From Planctomyces sp. SH-PL62 (GTDB taxonomy: Bacteria > Planctomycetota > Planctomycetia > Isosphaerales > Isosphaeraceae): DNA of 64,000 nucleotides. The translations under genes were made by a program, and so were the position numbers. The notes under the pieces are model-generated. The model was not told the origin of the DNA, ran no database searches, and saw only the letters and a list, made by a program, of their open reading frames with translations. The stretch spans positions 5,580,001 to 5,644,000 of the forward strand of contig NZ_CP011273.1 of NCBI RefSeq assembly GCF_001610895.1, given 5' to 3'. The first letter of the stretch is position 1; each line of letters begins with the position of its first letter. Of this stretch, positions 52,445 through 61,666 are shown in pieces.

Positions 52445-53480
52445 ATGAAAGAGACCAAGGACCTGAGCAGCCGGGAGGCGATCGCCCTCCTGGCTAGCGG
52501 GACGACGGCCGGGCTGCTGGCCGCCGGGAGCAACGCCCTCGCCGAGGAACAGAAGGCCCCTCAACAGAAGTTCGACTACGACGTGGTGATCGTCGGAGGC
52601 GGGCCGGCGGGCCTGAGCGCCGCGCTCGTCATGGGCCGGTCCTGCCGCAAGGTACTGGTCTGCGACGCGGGGAGCCCACGAAACCACACCTCACCCGCCG
52701 TGCACGGCTTCTTCACGCGGGACGGGATCGCCCCGGCCGAGTTGCTCAAGATCGGCCGGGAGCAGCTCAAGCCATACGCCGTCGAGTGGCACGACGGCCG
52801 GGTCGACGAGGCTGGGGGCCGGGTTCCGGGTGCGGCTGGGTCAAGACAAGGCCGTCGTCGCGCGGAAGCTTGTGCTCGCCGCCGGCATCACTGACAGGTT
52901 GCCCAACATCCCGGGTGTCCGGGACTGGTGGGGCACTGGAGTGCTCCACTGTCCGTTCTGCCACGGCTGGGAGGTGCGGGACGAGCCGTGGGCATACGTC
53001 GCCCCGGCCGAGTCCGCGGTCGAACGGGCGACGCTGTTCTCGGGCTGGGCCAAGTCCCTCACCTACCTCACCAACGGCGGGCCGCGGCCGACCGCCGACC
53101 AGGTGAAGTGGCTCAAGGACCATCAGGTCGCCGTGCGGGAGGAGAAGATCGCCGGGCTGGACGGAAAGAACGGGCGATTGGACACCGTAATGTTCGATGG
53201 CGGTCAGCCGCTCGCAGTTCGAGCGGTGTTCGTCCATCCGGAGCCGATCCAGCGCTCCGAACTGCCGAAGAAGCTAGGGTGCAAGGTGCTGACGGAGGGC
53301 CGGCAGGCCGGCATCGTCGAGACGGACGCGTTCGGCGCGACCTCGGTCCCCGGGGTGTACGTCATCGGCGACGCGTCGTCCACCGGCATGATGAACGTGA
53401 CCGGGGCCGTGTCGGACGGCAGCATGGTGGGGGGTGCCGTTCAGCACGCCCTGGTGAAGGAAGACGTCGAGCAGAGCTGA
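52445..53480 (+). pseudogene. thioredoxin reductase-like flavoprotein, one-base frameshift
   Basis: The first frame starts at ATG 52445 (AAGGAG upstream), has a TAT/signal-like leader and then FDYDVVIVGGGPAGLSAALV and HTSPAVHGFFTRDGIAP. At a G5 run (about 52812-52816) it must move by one base to continue GAGFRVRLGQDKAVVARKLV, LPNIPGVRDWWGTGVLHCPF (redox HCPFCHGWE) and TSVPGVYVIGDASST to 53480. Restored length would be about 345 residues. One extra G explains the shift; it could be a sequencing error. It would reduce a disulfide partner with NAD(P)H. Confidence 0.8.
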
Positions 53481-53668
53481 GCAACGTCTGAAGGGCGGCG
53501 GTCACGACCGCCTCCGATTCTTCCGCCTCTTCGACGCCCGCCGCTGCTTCAGAGCTCCAGTCTTTTTCTTGCTCGGCGGCAGGTACACGGGGCCGCTGAA
53601 GGAGAAAGGCGGAAGGGTGCCGGCGCTGGTCAGAACCATGGGTGCGACGGACGATTGCAGGCTAATAC

Positions 53669-55052
53669 TACAGTCGCGCTTCATTCTGAGGTAGTCTGGG
53701 GCTTCCATCAAGGAGGCTCCGAATGCCGACCGCCGACGTCGCGGCCGCCTGGCCGGAACGATTCGAGGAGGTGACCGAACGGCTCGCCCCGCGGTTCGGC
53801 CGCAAGGACCTCCGGCGGCGGGCCGAATCATACATGCGGGGCCTCCTGGGCCGGGTCGATCGCAAGAACTCGTGGCAGCTGGCCGAGGCCCTCGGAGACG
53901 CCACGCCGCACGGCGTCCAGCGCCTCCTGGGCCGCGCCCGCTGGGACGCCGACGCCGTCCGCGACGACCTCCGCGGCTACGTCGTCGAACGCCTCGGCGA
54001 GGCCGACGGCGTCCTGATCGTCGACGAGACCGGCTTCCTCAAGAAGGGGACCAAGTCGGTCGGCGTGCAGCGGCAGTATTCCGGCACGGCCGGGCGGATC
54101 GAGAACTGCCAGGTCGGCGTCTTCCTCGCCTACCGCACGGGCCGCGGGGCCGCCTTCCTGGATCGGGCGTTGTACCTGCCGAAGTCGTGGGCCGGCGACG
54201 CGGCCCGCCGCCGCGAGGCCGGCGTCCCGGAGGGGGTCGCCTTCGCGACCAAGCCCGAGCAGGCCCGGGCCATGCTGCGTCGCGCCCTGAAGGCCGGCGT
54301 GCCGGCCGCCTGGGTCACGGCCGACGAGGTCTACGGCTCCGACTACAAGTTCCGCAGCCTGGTCGAGCAGGCGGGGCTCGGCTACGTCGTCGCCGTCTCC
54401 TCGGCCCAACGGCTGTTCCTCGGCGGCTTCTACGGCCGGGCCGACGCCCTGGCCGCCGGGCTGCCGGCGGACGATTGGCTCCGCCTCAGCTGCGGGGCCG
54501 GCTCGAAGGGGCAGAGGCTCTACGACTGGGCCTTCGTCGAGTTCGCCTTCCAGTCCGACGGGGCGTGGACCAAGGGCCTGCTGGTCCGCCGCTCGATCGC
54601 CGAGCCCCACGAGCGGGCGTACTACCTCTGCCGGGGTCGGAAGGGGACGACCGTGGAGGGGCTGGCCCGCGTGGCGGGCTGTCGCTGGGCCATCGAATCG
54701 GCCTTCGAGCAGGCGAAGCAGGAAGTCGGCCTGGACGGCTACGAGGTGCGGAGCTGGGCCGGCTGGCATCGCCACGTGACCTTGTCGCTGCTGGCGCACG
54801 CCTTCCTGGAGGCCCTGCGGGCCGAGGCGGGCCCGCCGCCCCCAAAAAGAGGACGAAGAGGCGTTTCGCCGAGCTGATCCCGCTGACGGTCCCCGAAGTC
54901 CGTCGCCTGCTCACGCGTCCGGTCTGGCCGGTCGCCCGCGACGCGGACCATTGGCTGGACTGGTCGCAGTGGCGACGCCGCCACCAGGCCGAGGCCATGC
55001 GATGCCACTACCGGAGCCGCGGCCATTCGCCGTAAGGCAAAGCGCAACTGTA
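53669..55052 (+). mobile_element. IS701-family element, copy 1
   Basis: 1384 bases. Ends TACAGTCGCGCTT and, inverted, TACAGTTGCGCTT match at 12 of 13, and ATAC is duplicated on both sides (53665-53668 and 55053-55056), fitting the 4-bp target duplication of IS701. The transposase is complete if a -1 frameshift is allowed. It interrupts a small gene on the other strand. Confidence 0.85.
53723..55035 (+). CDS. IS701-family transposase with -1 frameshift
   Basis: The first frame (53723-54877) carries the DDE core: [33 protein letters not shown] and CRWAIESAFEQAKQEVGLDG. It runs out after PPPPKRGRRG. A -1 shift at CCCAAAA (54841-54847, exact X-XXY-YYZ form in the zero frame) continues with KRTKRRFAELIPLTVPEVRR and QWRRRHQAEAMRCHYRSRG to 55035. 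The same layout occurs in copy 2, so the shift looks programmed. Confidence 0.85.
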
Positions 55053-55055
55053 ATA

Positions 55056-55304
55056 CTAATCCTCATACCGCCTCCGCCACCCTCGCTGGGCTTTGTGGCG
55101 GGCGAGGGCGAGGGCCACGCGTCTCGTGTAGTCGTCGATAACCTTGGTATAGGCTGGAATCGAGTCCTCATCGTCCGGGCATGGAGCGGTCGAAGCCGCG
55201 ATTTTCTCCAACGCCTCCACCAGCCCGCCATCGTCGCGGGTGGGCGGTAGGGCGCGACACACTTCCACCAATGCTTCCTTGTCAGTACGGCCCTCGCCCT
55301 TCAC
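55056..55304 (-). CDS. small soluble protein of unknown function
   Basis: 82 residues from GTG 55304, ending at TAG 55056-55058 beside the IS701 target. Sequence is charged and helical (VEALEKIAASTAPCPDDEDS, DDYTRRVALALARHKAQRGW). Its 3' end overlaps the start of a 58-residue gene broken by IS701. Upstream lies an imperfect palindrome (ACCTTTGG/CCAAAAGGT, 55314-55337) that could be an operator. No family recognised. Confidence 0.5.
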   Translation of the reverse strand: MKGEGRTDKEALVEVCRALPPTRDDGGLVEALEKIAASTAPCPDDEDSIPAYTKVIDDYTRRVALALARHKAQRGWRRRYED

Positions 55305-55360
55305 GCACTGGCTACCTTTGGTGAAAAGCCAAAAGGTATGCGGATCGCCGTTTAGTACTA

Positions 55361-56262
55361 GGTTCTGTCTGACGGCTCGTAGAGCGTTACCATGGCGGCT
55401 TCCCCAAGGAGGCCGCGATGACGCGTCGCTACGAGTTGAAGGATGAGGAATTCACCCCTGATCGCCGACCTTCTGCCGCCGGTCGGGAGGCCGGGGGGTC
55501 GCTGGAACGACCACCGGACGACCCTCGACGGCGTCCTCTGGATCCTCCACACGGGGGCCCAGTGGCGGGAGCTCCCGGAGCGTTACGGGAAGTGGAAGAG
55601 CGTCTACGACCGCTTCAACCGCTGGGCCCGAGACGGGACCATCGACCGAATCCTGGAGCGGCTCCACCTGGAGCTGGACGCCTCGGGGCGGATCGACTTC
55701 GACCTCTGGTGCGTCGACGGGACCTCCATCCGGGCGAGCCGCGCGGCCGCCGGGGCCGGGGGGGAAAAGGGGGACGGCCGAGCCGGCCGACCACGCCCTC
55801 GGCCGCTCCCGCGGCGGCTTCGGGACGAAGCTCCACCTGGTCGTCGACTCCGGCGGCGTCCCGCTCTCGGCCGTCGTCACGGCGGGCCGGGCCCACGAAT
55901 CGAAGTCCCTGGAGCCGGCCCTGGAGGCGGTGCGGATCAAGCGGCCGGGCCGGGGCCGGCCGCGACGGCGGCCCCGCCGCCTGGCCGGCGACAAGGGGTA
56001 TAGCTATCGGCGCATCCGCCGCTACCTGCGACGGCGGGGGATCAAGGCGGTGATCCCGACCCGCAAGGACCAGCGGAGGAACCCGAAGTTCGACGCCGGG
56101 GCCTACCGCCGACGAAACATCGTCGAGCGGTGCATCCTCTGGCTGAAGGAGAACCGCCGCCTGGCGACCCGGTTCGAGAAGCTCGCGGTCAACTTCCTGG
56201 CCATGGTCAAGCTCGCCATGATCCGCCGTTGCTTCCGGCTCATCGAGCCGTCAGACAGAACC
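55361..56262 (+). mobile_element. IS5-family (IS427-like) element, copy 2
   Basis: 902 bases with the same perfect 18-bp ends as copy 1 (55361-55378 and 56245-56262) and CTA/TAG flanks. It is one base longer than copy 1 because of an inserted C early in the transposase gene. It sits directly at the TA end of the IS630 element. Confidence 0.9.
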
Positions 56263-56265
56263 TAG
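55418..56265 (+). pseudogene. IS5-family transposase, inactivated copy
   Basis: Starts MTRRYELKDEEF, then an extra C in the run at 55455-55458 (ACCCCTG where copy 1 has GCCCTG) shifts the frame; the protein resumes as LIADLLPPVGRPGGRWNDHR in another frame. The normal +1 shift at G7A4G5 (55758-55773) would still be needed for RRRNIVERCILWLKENRRLA. Ends at TAG formed with the flanking TA. Probably non-functional unless supplied in trans by copy 1. Confidence 0.8.
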
Positions 56266-57592
56266 TGGGTCACTTGGATTGCCTGTGGCCATAAGTCGGC
56301 ACGCCGCGGGACCGGGACACGCGAGCAGGCCCCCGAGCCGCCGAGGTGGTGACGGCGCTCACGCTGCCGCCGCCGCCGGGCCGCCCGCTTGCCGCCCCAC
56401 TGGAACGGCGTCGGCGCCGCGTCCCAGTGCCGCGCCGCGGCTTCATACCACGCGATGATCTGGGCCGCGTCGGTCGGGTACTGCCCGTCCAGCGCCCGGC
56501 GCTTGAGGATCCGCTGCAGGCTCTCGGCCATGTTCAGCCAGGAGCCGCCCACCGGCGTGTACAGCGGCATGATCCCGTGGTCGAACAGCCAGCACACCAG
56601 CTCGGGCGTCTTGTGGCCGGCCAGGTTGTCGAGCACCAAGAGCATCCGCAACGGCGGCGGTGCCTCCGGGAGCGTCGGCACGACCGTGAGGCCCTCCTGC
56701 CAGCGTTCCCAGGCCCCACGCCAGCCGTCGTCCGGCGTCGCCGGAGGGTCGGGCATCGCGGCAAGGATGGCCGCCAGTTCGCGCTTCAGCCAGGGGTGCA
56801 GGACGGCGTTGGGGCAGGCCGTCACGCCGCTGACGCGGGCGTGGCCGTCGGCCGGGCGGAACAGCGTCAGGGCCTTCGCCGTGCCGTCGCGGAGGTACTC
56901 GTGCGGCTGGCGCGCCGGGTCCCCTTCGGGGCGCCACGACCGTCCCGGGTAGGGGACCGTCTGGTAGGGGCCGGCCTGGTCGGTGCACCAGACCTCCAGC
57001 CCCGACGACGTACCCGTGAGGTAGGCCGCCTCGATCAAATTTTTTTCGCATCAGAATCCGGGTCGGCGACCTGGACCGGCCCGACCTTGCGGCGGCGCAG
57101 CGCCTTGCCGGTGGGGCACCAGGTCCGAGTGCGCTGGTAGCTGGCCCCGGACTCGCGCAGGACGCGGCGGATGGTATAGGTCGAGACCTTCGGCAGGCCG
57201 TCGGCGGCCGCGCGGAGCGTCCGCTGCAACGTCGAGAGCGACCAGGTGGCGGTGCCGTCGCCCTCCGGGGTCGGCGCCCGGGCCGCCTCGGCGGCGATCC
57301 GCGCCCGCTCCTGCGGGCCGTAGGTCGGGCTCCGCCCGCCGCCGTGGCGGGGCTTCAACGCCTCAAGGCCCTCGGCGTTGAAGCGGGCGACCAGGTGCGA
57401 GACGGCGTCGCCGGAGCGGCGGCCGACGGCGCGGGCCGCGTCCTGGTAGTCGTCGCCGGCGGCGACGGCCAGCAGGATCTTGGCGCGGACGACCTCGGCG
57501 GCCGGGGCGGCCGAGGACCGACTGAACTGGACCAACTCCCGTCGCTCCGCGTCGGTCAGCTCGCGGAGCGGGTCCTTCTTCTGGCGCGACAT
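56262..57592 (-). CDS. IS630-family transposase with -1 frameshift
   Basis: The first frame starts at ATG 57592 ([20 protein letters not shown]) and contains the helix-turn-helix ([20 protein letters not shown]). It ends just after DPDSDAKKI at a run of seven A (complement of 57040-57046). A -1 shift continues [20 protein letters not shown] with DDE residues in [25 protein letters not shown] and [17 protein letters not shown], to 56262. The stop TAG uses the target TA. Programmed frameshifting on A7 is likely. Confidence 0.8.
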
Positions 57593-57673
57593 GGCGGCCT
57601 CCCTGGTGCGAGAAGCCACCGATTGTACTCGCACTCAGGTCTTATGGCTACGGGCATGGCACTTGACCCACTA
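56263..57673 (-). mobile_element. IS630-family element, two-frame type
   Basis: About 1.41 kb between TA target copies (56263-56264 and 57672-57673). Inverted ends share GTGGGTCA and, further in, GGCCATAAG/CTTATGGC-type matches over about 31 bases. It lies between the IS5 copy and the second IS701, both within a few bases. Confidence 0.8.
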
Positions 57674-57676
57674 GTA

Positions 57677-59033
57677 CTACAGCGGTAACTCGGCTTTTAG
57701 GCGGCTATCCTGGCCCGAGGAGATCCTCGAATCAGGAGGCCTGGCATGGCGGCGACCGGGACGGCGGTGGAGTTGGAGGAAGTCCAGCGATGGGGCGAGG
57801 AGCTCGACGCCGTGGCCGGGCGGGTCGGCCGGCGGTTCGCCCGCGGCGAGACCCGCAGTCGGGTCGCGGCCTATCTCAGGGGGCTGCTCGGGCCGGTCCA
57901 GCGGAAGAACGCCTGGCAGGTCTCCGAGCGGATCGGCGACGCCGACCCCTACGGCGTCCAATACCTGATGGGTCGGGCCGGCTGGGACCCCGACGCCGTC
58001 CGCGACGACCTGAGGGCTTACGTCGTCGAGTCGCTCGGCGACCCGGACGCCGTCCTGGTCCTCGACGAGACCGGCTTCCTCAAGAAGGGGACCAAGTCGG
58101 CGGGCGTCGCCCGGCAGTACACCGGTACCGCGGGCCGGATCGAGAACGCCTAGGTCGGCGTCTTCCTCGCCTACGCCGGCCGGCATGGCGTGGCGTTCCT
58201 CGACCGCACGCTGTACCTGCCCGAGGGATGGACCGGCGACCCCGAGCGGTGCGTCGCGGCGGGCGTCCCTGAGGGGACTGCTTTCTCGACGAAGATCCGG
58301 CTGGCCAAGGCGATGCTCGAGCGGGCGTTCGCCGCCGGGGTCCCGGCGGCGTGGGTCGCCGGCGATGAGGTCTACGGCGTGTGGGAGTTGCGGCGGTGGC
58401 TGGAGGAGCGGAGACGGCCTTACGCGCTGGCGGTCCGGGCCAACCAGTACGGCTGGGCGGGGTCCGGTCAGGCCACGGTTGCTACCCTGGCCAAAGCGCT
58501 GCCGAAGCGGGCCTGGCACGGGATCACCATCGCGGCGGGTAGCAAGGGGCCCAGGCGGTACGCCTGGGCGTGGCTGGAGACCAACAGCGACCTGGGCCCG
58601 GCATGGCGGCGGTGGCCGCTGGTCCGCAAGAGCCGGGGCGATCCCGAGGATCTGGCGTACTACATCGCGGCGGGCCCCTGCCGGACGACGTCGACCCGGC
58701 TGGCCCAGACCGCCGGGGCTCGTTGGTCGATCGAGGGCGGCTTCGAGTCGGCCAAGCAGGAGGCCGGGCTGGCCGACTACGAGGTCCGGAGCTCGACCGG
58801 CTGGCATCGGCACGTCACCCTGGCCCTCCTGGCCCATGCCGTCCTGGCGGCGATCCGAAGGCTCGCCGAGGGGCCGCCGAAAAAAAGTCGGCCCAGGAGC
58901 CGGAGTTGATCGCCCTGACGGTGCCCGAGGCCCGTCGGCTCCTGGTCCGCCTGTTATGGGGACGCCTGCCGGAGACCGACGAGGTCTTGGGTTGGTCGGT
59001 GTGGCGACGCGCCCACCAGGCGTTGGCGCGGCG
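57677..59033 (+). mobile_element. IS701-family element, copy 2, right end lost
   Basis: Starts at TACAGCGGTAACTCGG (about 57677), like the left end of copy 1. It can be followed through the transposase to about 59033, where the sequence becomes the inverted MmcQ/YjbR gene. No right inverted repeat found. Confidence 0.65.
57746..59033 (+). pseudogene. IS701-family transposase, nonsense and truncated
   Basis: Similar to copy 1 ([52 protein letters not shown]) but distinct in sequence. An in-frame TAG at 58151-58153 replaces the conserved Gln of CQVGVFLAY. At 58880-58886 seven A residues occupy the same place as the slippery site of copy 1, and a -1 shift gives KSAQEPELIALTVPEARRLL and VWRRAHQALARR. 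The end is missing. Confidence 0.8.
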
Positions 59034-59265
59034 ATGGCCCATCCTCCCCCAGCCGCCGGCGACGGGGAGGAACACGCCCGGGGCCTCAGGCGATCAGGGC
59101 CTGCTGAAGTTCGGCGGAGAGGATCAGATTCCCGAACCCCAGATGCTCATGGGCGAGGGTCGCGAAGATGCGGCCGCCGACCCGGAAGTCGGCAGCCCCC
59201 ATGTGCGCGCTCTCCTCGGCGTCGCCAAAGCCGAGGGCAAGCTCCTGGGAGTCGCTGGAGTCCAT
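59034..59265 (-). pseudogene. MmcQ/YjbR-family gene, frameshifted and cut by IS701
   Basis: From ATG 59265 the frame gives QELALGFGDAEESAHMGAAD, FRVGGRIFATLAHEHLGFGN and LSAELQQALIA, the MmcQ/YjbR DNA-binding-protein pattern (PDFRVxGKIFATL). A one-base shift at 59086 then continues EAPGVFLPVAGGWGRMGHR, the C-terminal family motif, which is cut at about 59034 by the IS701 junction. It was the last gene of the small-protein run to its right. Confidence 0.6.
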
Positions 59266-59276
59266 GAGCGTTGTCC

Positions 59277-59864
59277 TCATCCCGATTGTAGCGGCCCAAC
59301 GTACCGATAGCTGTTCAACAAAACCCCCGTGGGCGTGGCCTGCGTGCTGACGAAGACGAGTCCGCGCGGGTCGACACTCTCCGAGAAAAGGCGTTTGCCC
59401 CGGCCCAGCAACACCGGGTACACCGCGAGAATGACCTCGTCGACCAGCCCGTGCTCGAACAGCATGGAAGTTAAGGTCGTGCTCCCGCTGACGACCAGGT
59501 CGGGGCCGTCGCCCGCCTTGAGGCCGCGAATCCCTTCCACGATGTCGGCCCCGAGGTCGCGGGCCGGGCCCCAGCCAAGGCTCTCCGGCCTGTGGGTGGC
59601 GACGTATTTCGTCGCGGCGTTCAGGCCGTCCGACATCGGGCTGCTCGGTGCCTTCGGCCAGAAGCCGGACCAGAGGTCGTAGGTGCGGCGGCCGAGGAGG
59701 AGGTCGAAGCCCGTGCCATACGACTTGGTGACGAGGGCCGCCCCGGCCGGGGATCGATAGGGCGCCGTCCAGCCGCCATGCGCGTGGTCGCTGTCCTCGC
59801 CCTGGCTGCTCGGGGAGATCACGCCGTCCAGCGAGACATGCGCGAAAATCCTGACCTTCCTCAT
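59277..59864 (-). CDS. dihydrofolate reductase-family protein (RibD C-terminal type)
   Basis: 195 residues. Starts MRKVRIFAHVSLDGVISPSS, continues FDLLLGRRTYDLWSGFWP and PDLVVSGSTTLTSMLFEHGL, and has the NADPH-site pattern VDEVILAVYPVLLGRGKRLF. This is the RibD_C/YyaP-type fold, which uses NADPH, but the physiological substrate of stand-alone members is unknown. Part of a run of minus-strand genes with VOC and DinB proteins. Confidence 0.9.
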   Translation of the reverse strand: MRKVRIFAHVSLDGVISPSSQGEDSDHAHGGWTAPYRSPAGAALVTKSYGTGFDLLLGRRTYDLWSGFWPKAPSSPMSDGLNAATKYVATHRPESLGWGPARDLGADIVEGIRGLKAGDGPDLVVSGSTTLTSMLFEHGLVDEVILAVYPVLLGRGKRLFSESVDPRGLVFVSTQATPTGVLLNSYRYVGPLQSG

Positions 59865-59914
59865 GTCGAGTCTCCGTGTGGCGTGGGGGGTCGCTAACTC
59901 GGGTGGTTGGCGAT

Positions 59915-60349
59915 TCAGCCGAGCTGCTCGGCAAGCCCGACGATGATGCCCTCGGGCCCGCGAATGTAGGCCAGCTTGTACGAATCCCCGTACTTCATCT
60001 CGCCGATGAGCTCGGCCCCGAGGGAGACCATGCGAGCGACGACGGAGTCGATGTCCTCGACGGCGAACATGACGCGACGGTAGCCCAACGCGTTCACCGG
60101 CGCGGCCGTGGGGCCGAACCTGACCGCGTCGGGCGTGTGGAACTTGTCCAGTTCGATGCCCTGTCCGTCGGGGGTCCGCAGCATGGCGATGGTGGAGCGG
60201 ACATCCTCCAGCCCGACCAACGCCCCGACCGAAGGCCCCTCGACCGTCGTCTCGCCCTCGAGCGTGAGGCCCAGTGCGATGAAGAACGCCTTGGTGGCTT
60301 CGAGATCGTCGACAACGATGAGGACGTTGTCCATCCGTTTGACTGACAT
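59915..60349 (-). CDS. VOC-family (glyoxalase/bleomycin-resistance fold) protein
   Basis: 144 residues from ATG 60349, which starts the first beta strand (MSVKRMDNVLIVVDDLEATK). The paired beta-alpha-beta-beta-beta modules are visible, with IELDKFHTP and the second half RRVMFAVEDIDSVVARMVSL, then IRGPEGIIVGLAEQLG with a metal-type Glu position changed to Val/Gly context. Small VOC proteins bind or isomerise diverse small molecules. Lies 50 bases upstream of the DHFR-like gene. Confidence 0.88.
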   Translation of the reverse strand: MSVKRMDNVLIVVDDLEATKAFFIALGLTLEGETTVEGPSVGALVGLEDVRSTIAMLRTPDGQGIELDKFHTPDAVRFGPTAAPVNALGYRRVMFAVEDIDSVVARMVSLGAELIGEMKYGDSYKLAYIRGPEGIIVGLAEQLG

Positions 60350-60372
60350 GGTTTCCCGCCTCTGGGGCCCGT

Positions 60373-61008
60373 TCAGCCCTTCTTCACGATCCGGTAATGC
60401 ACGGCCGCTTCGGAGGCCTCGAAGCCCGCGACCTCGTAGCCCTCCACCCCGCCCAGGAGCCGCTCGCCTTCCCCCACGAAGACCGGCGCCATGACGAGGT
60501 GCAGCTCGTCGATGAGCCGGGCTTTCCAGAAGGCGCGGACCGTGGCGGTGCCGCCGTTGACCTTGACGTCCTGATCCCCAGCCGCGGCTTGGGCCTGCTC
60601 CAGGACCCGTTCCGGCGAGCCGTCGACGAAGTGGAAGGAGGTGCCGTTCCCGAACTCGAGCGTGGGCCGGGGGTGGTGCGTCAGCACGAAGACCGGGTGC
60701 TTGAAGGGAGGGTTGTCGCCCCACCAGCCCTTCCAATCCTCGTTTTCCCAGGGGCCGCGGAGGGGGCTGAACATGTTGCGGCCCATGATGGAGGCGCCCA
60801 CGCCCTCGAAAGCCCTGGCCGCGTAGCTGTCGTCCAGGCCCGTGCTGCCTCCCTCGCCGCCGATCATGGACTTGAAGGTCCGGGTGGACTTGAACCAGTC
60901 CATGATCTGGGAGGCGTTCTTGCCGAAGGGTTCGGACTGGGTTTGGTGGAGGCCGGCTCCGAAACCGTCTATGGAGCAGGCGAAGTTGCGAACCACGACT
61001 TTGGGCAT
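60373..61008 (-). CDS. dihydrofolate reductase-family protein, second copy
   Basis: 211 residues from ATG 61008 (MPKVVVRNFACSIDGFGAGL). Body matches the RibD_C family: GVGASIMGRNMFSPLRGPWE, HPVFVLTHHPRPTLEFGNGT, DVKVNGGTATVRAFWKARLI and LHLVMAPVFVGEGERLLGGV. Only distantly similar to the 59277 protein. The gap to the VOC gene downstream is 23 bases, so co-transcription is likely. Confidence 0.9.
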   Translation of the reverse strand: MPKVVVRNFACSIDGFGAGLHQTQSEPFGKNASQIMDWFKSTRTFKSMIGGEGGSTGLDDSYAARAFEGVGASIMGRNMFSPLRGPWENEDWKGWWGDNPPFKHPVFVLTHHPRPTLEFGNGTSFHFVDGSPERVLEQAQAAAGDQDVKVNGGTATVRAFWKARLIDELHLVMAPVFVGEGERLLGGVEGYEVAGFEASEAAVHYRIVKKG

Positions 61009-61055
61009 TAGGTGATCCTCGAGACGTTGGGGCCGCGAATAGGGTCGTCCGTGCG

Positions 61056-61556
61056 TTACTCGTCGCCCGAAGGGCCGTACATCCCCGGCACCGGGATGTC
61101 GTTCAGCCGGAGGTAGACGCAGAGGATCGCGCGGTGGTGGATCATGTGGTTGATGATGATCTGCCGGAGCACGGCCGACCGGGTCAGCGTGAAGACCGGC
61201 TTGCCCGCATACAGGAGCGTCCACGGCTGGGCCATGTGCTCCTCGTCGGCCCGGGTGATCCCTTCCCTTGCGGCCGCGATATTCCGGTCGAACGTCTCGA
61301 GGATCTCTTGCCGGTTGGTGGCCTGGGGAGGGATGTAAGCCTCGCCGCCGGGCGGGGCGATATCCAGCTCCGGCGTCGCCAGCGCGTGCACGAGCCAGTC
61401 GGGGATGTTCGCCAGATGGTTGGCGTTCCAGCCGATCGTGTGCGACTTCGGGTGGGCCTGCCATTCGAGTTTGTCGTCGGGGACGCGTTCGAGCACCTTG
61501 CGGGTGTTCGCCATCTCCTGATCGAACTCAGGCAGCACAGAGTCGGAGTAGGACAT
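61056..61556 (-). CDS. DinB-family protein
   Basis: 166 residues. Four-helix DinB/YfiT pattern with likely metal histidines: HTIGWNANHLANIPDWLVHA (His, about 45), then AVLRQIIINHMIHHRAILCV with the HxxHH group near 136-140. DinB-like proteins are thiol-dependent transferases (S-transferases) in the cases studied. The first part reads LPEFDQEMANTRKVLERVPD. It lies 47 bases upstream of the DHFR-like gene. Confidence 0.92.
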   Translation of the reverse strand: MSYSDSVLPEFDQEMANTRKVLERVPDDKLEWQAHPKSHTIGWNANHLANIPDWLVHALATPELDIAPPGGEAYIPPQATNRQEILETFDRNIAAAREGITRADEEHMAQPWTLLYAGKPVFTLTRSAVLRQIIINHMIHHRAILCVYLRLNDIPVPGMYGPSGDE

Positions 61557-61666
61557 GGGCTATTCCTTTCCGGGAGTTGATTTGGGCCGCTGAATCGAAA
61601 CAGGTTATCGGCCGGAAGTGAATCCGCGTACCGGGTCTCCCTGTCAAAGGACCCTGGAAGGCAGCC

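Larger units (their letters stand above)
53502..55066 (-). pseudogene. 58-residue basic protein gene split by IS701
   Basis: Removing the IS701 element (53669-55052) and one target copy restores a minus-strand frame starting at ATG 55066: MRISISLQSSVAPMVLTSAG, TLPPFSFSGPVYLPPSKKKT, then a very basic tail ending KRRKNRRRS at TGA 53502-53504. The ATG overlaps the stop of the upstream 82-residue gene and has GGAGG before it, so the two formed a coupled pair. No family recognised. Confidence 0.5.
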
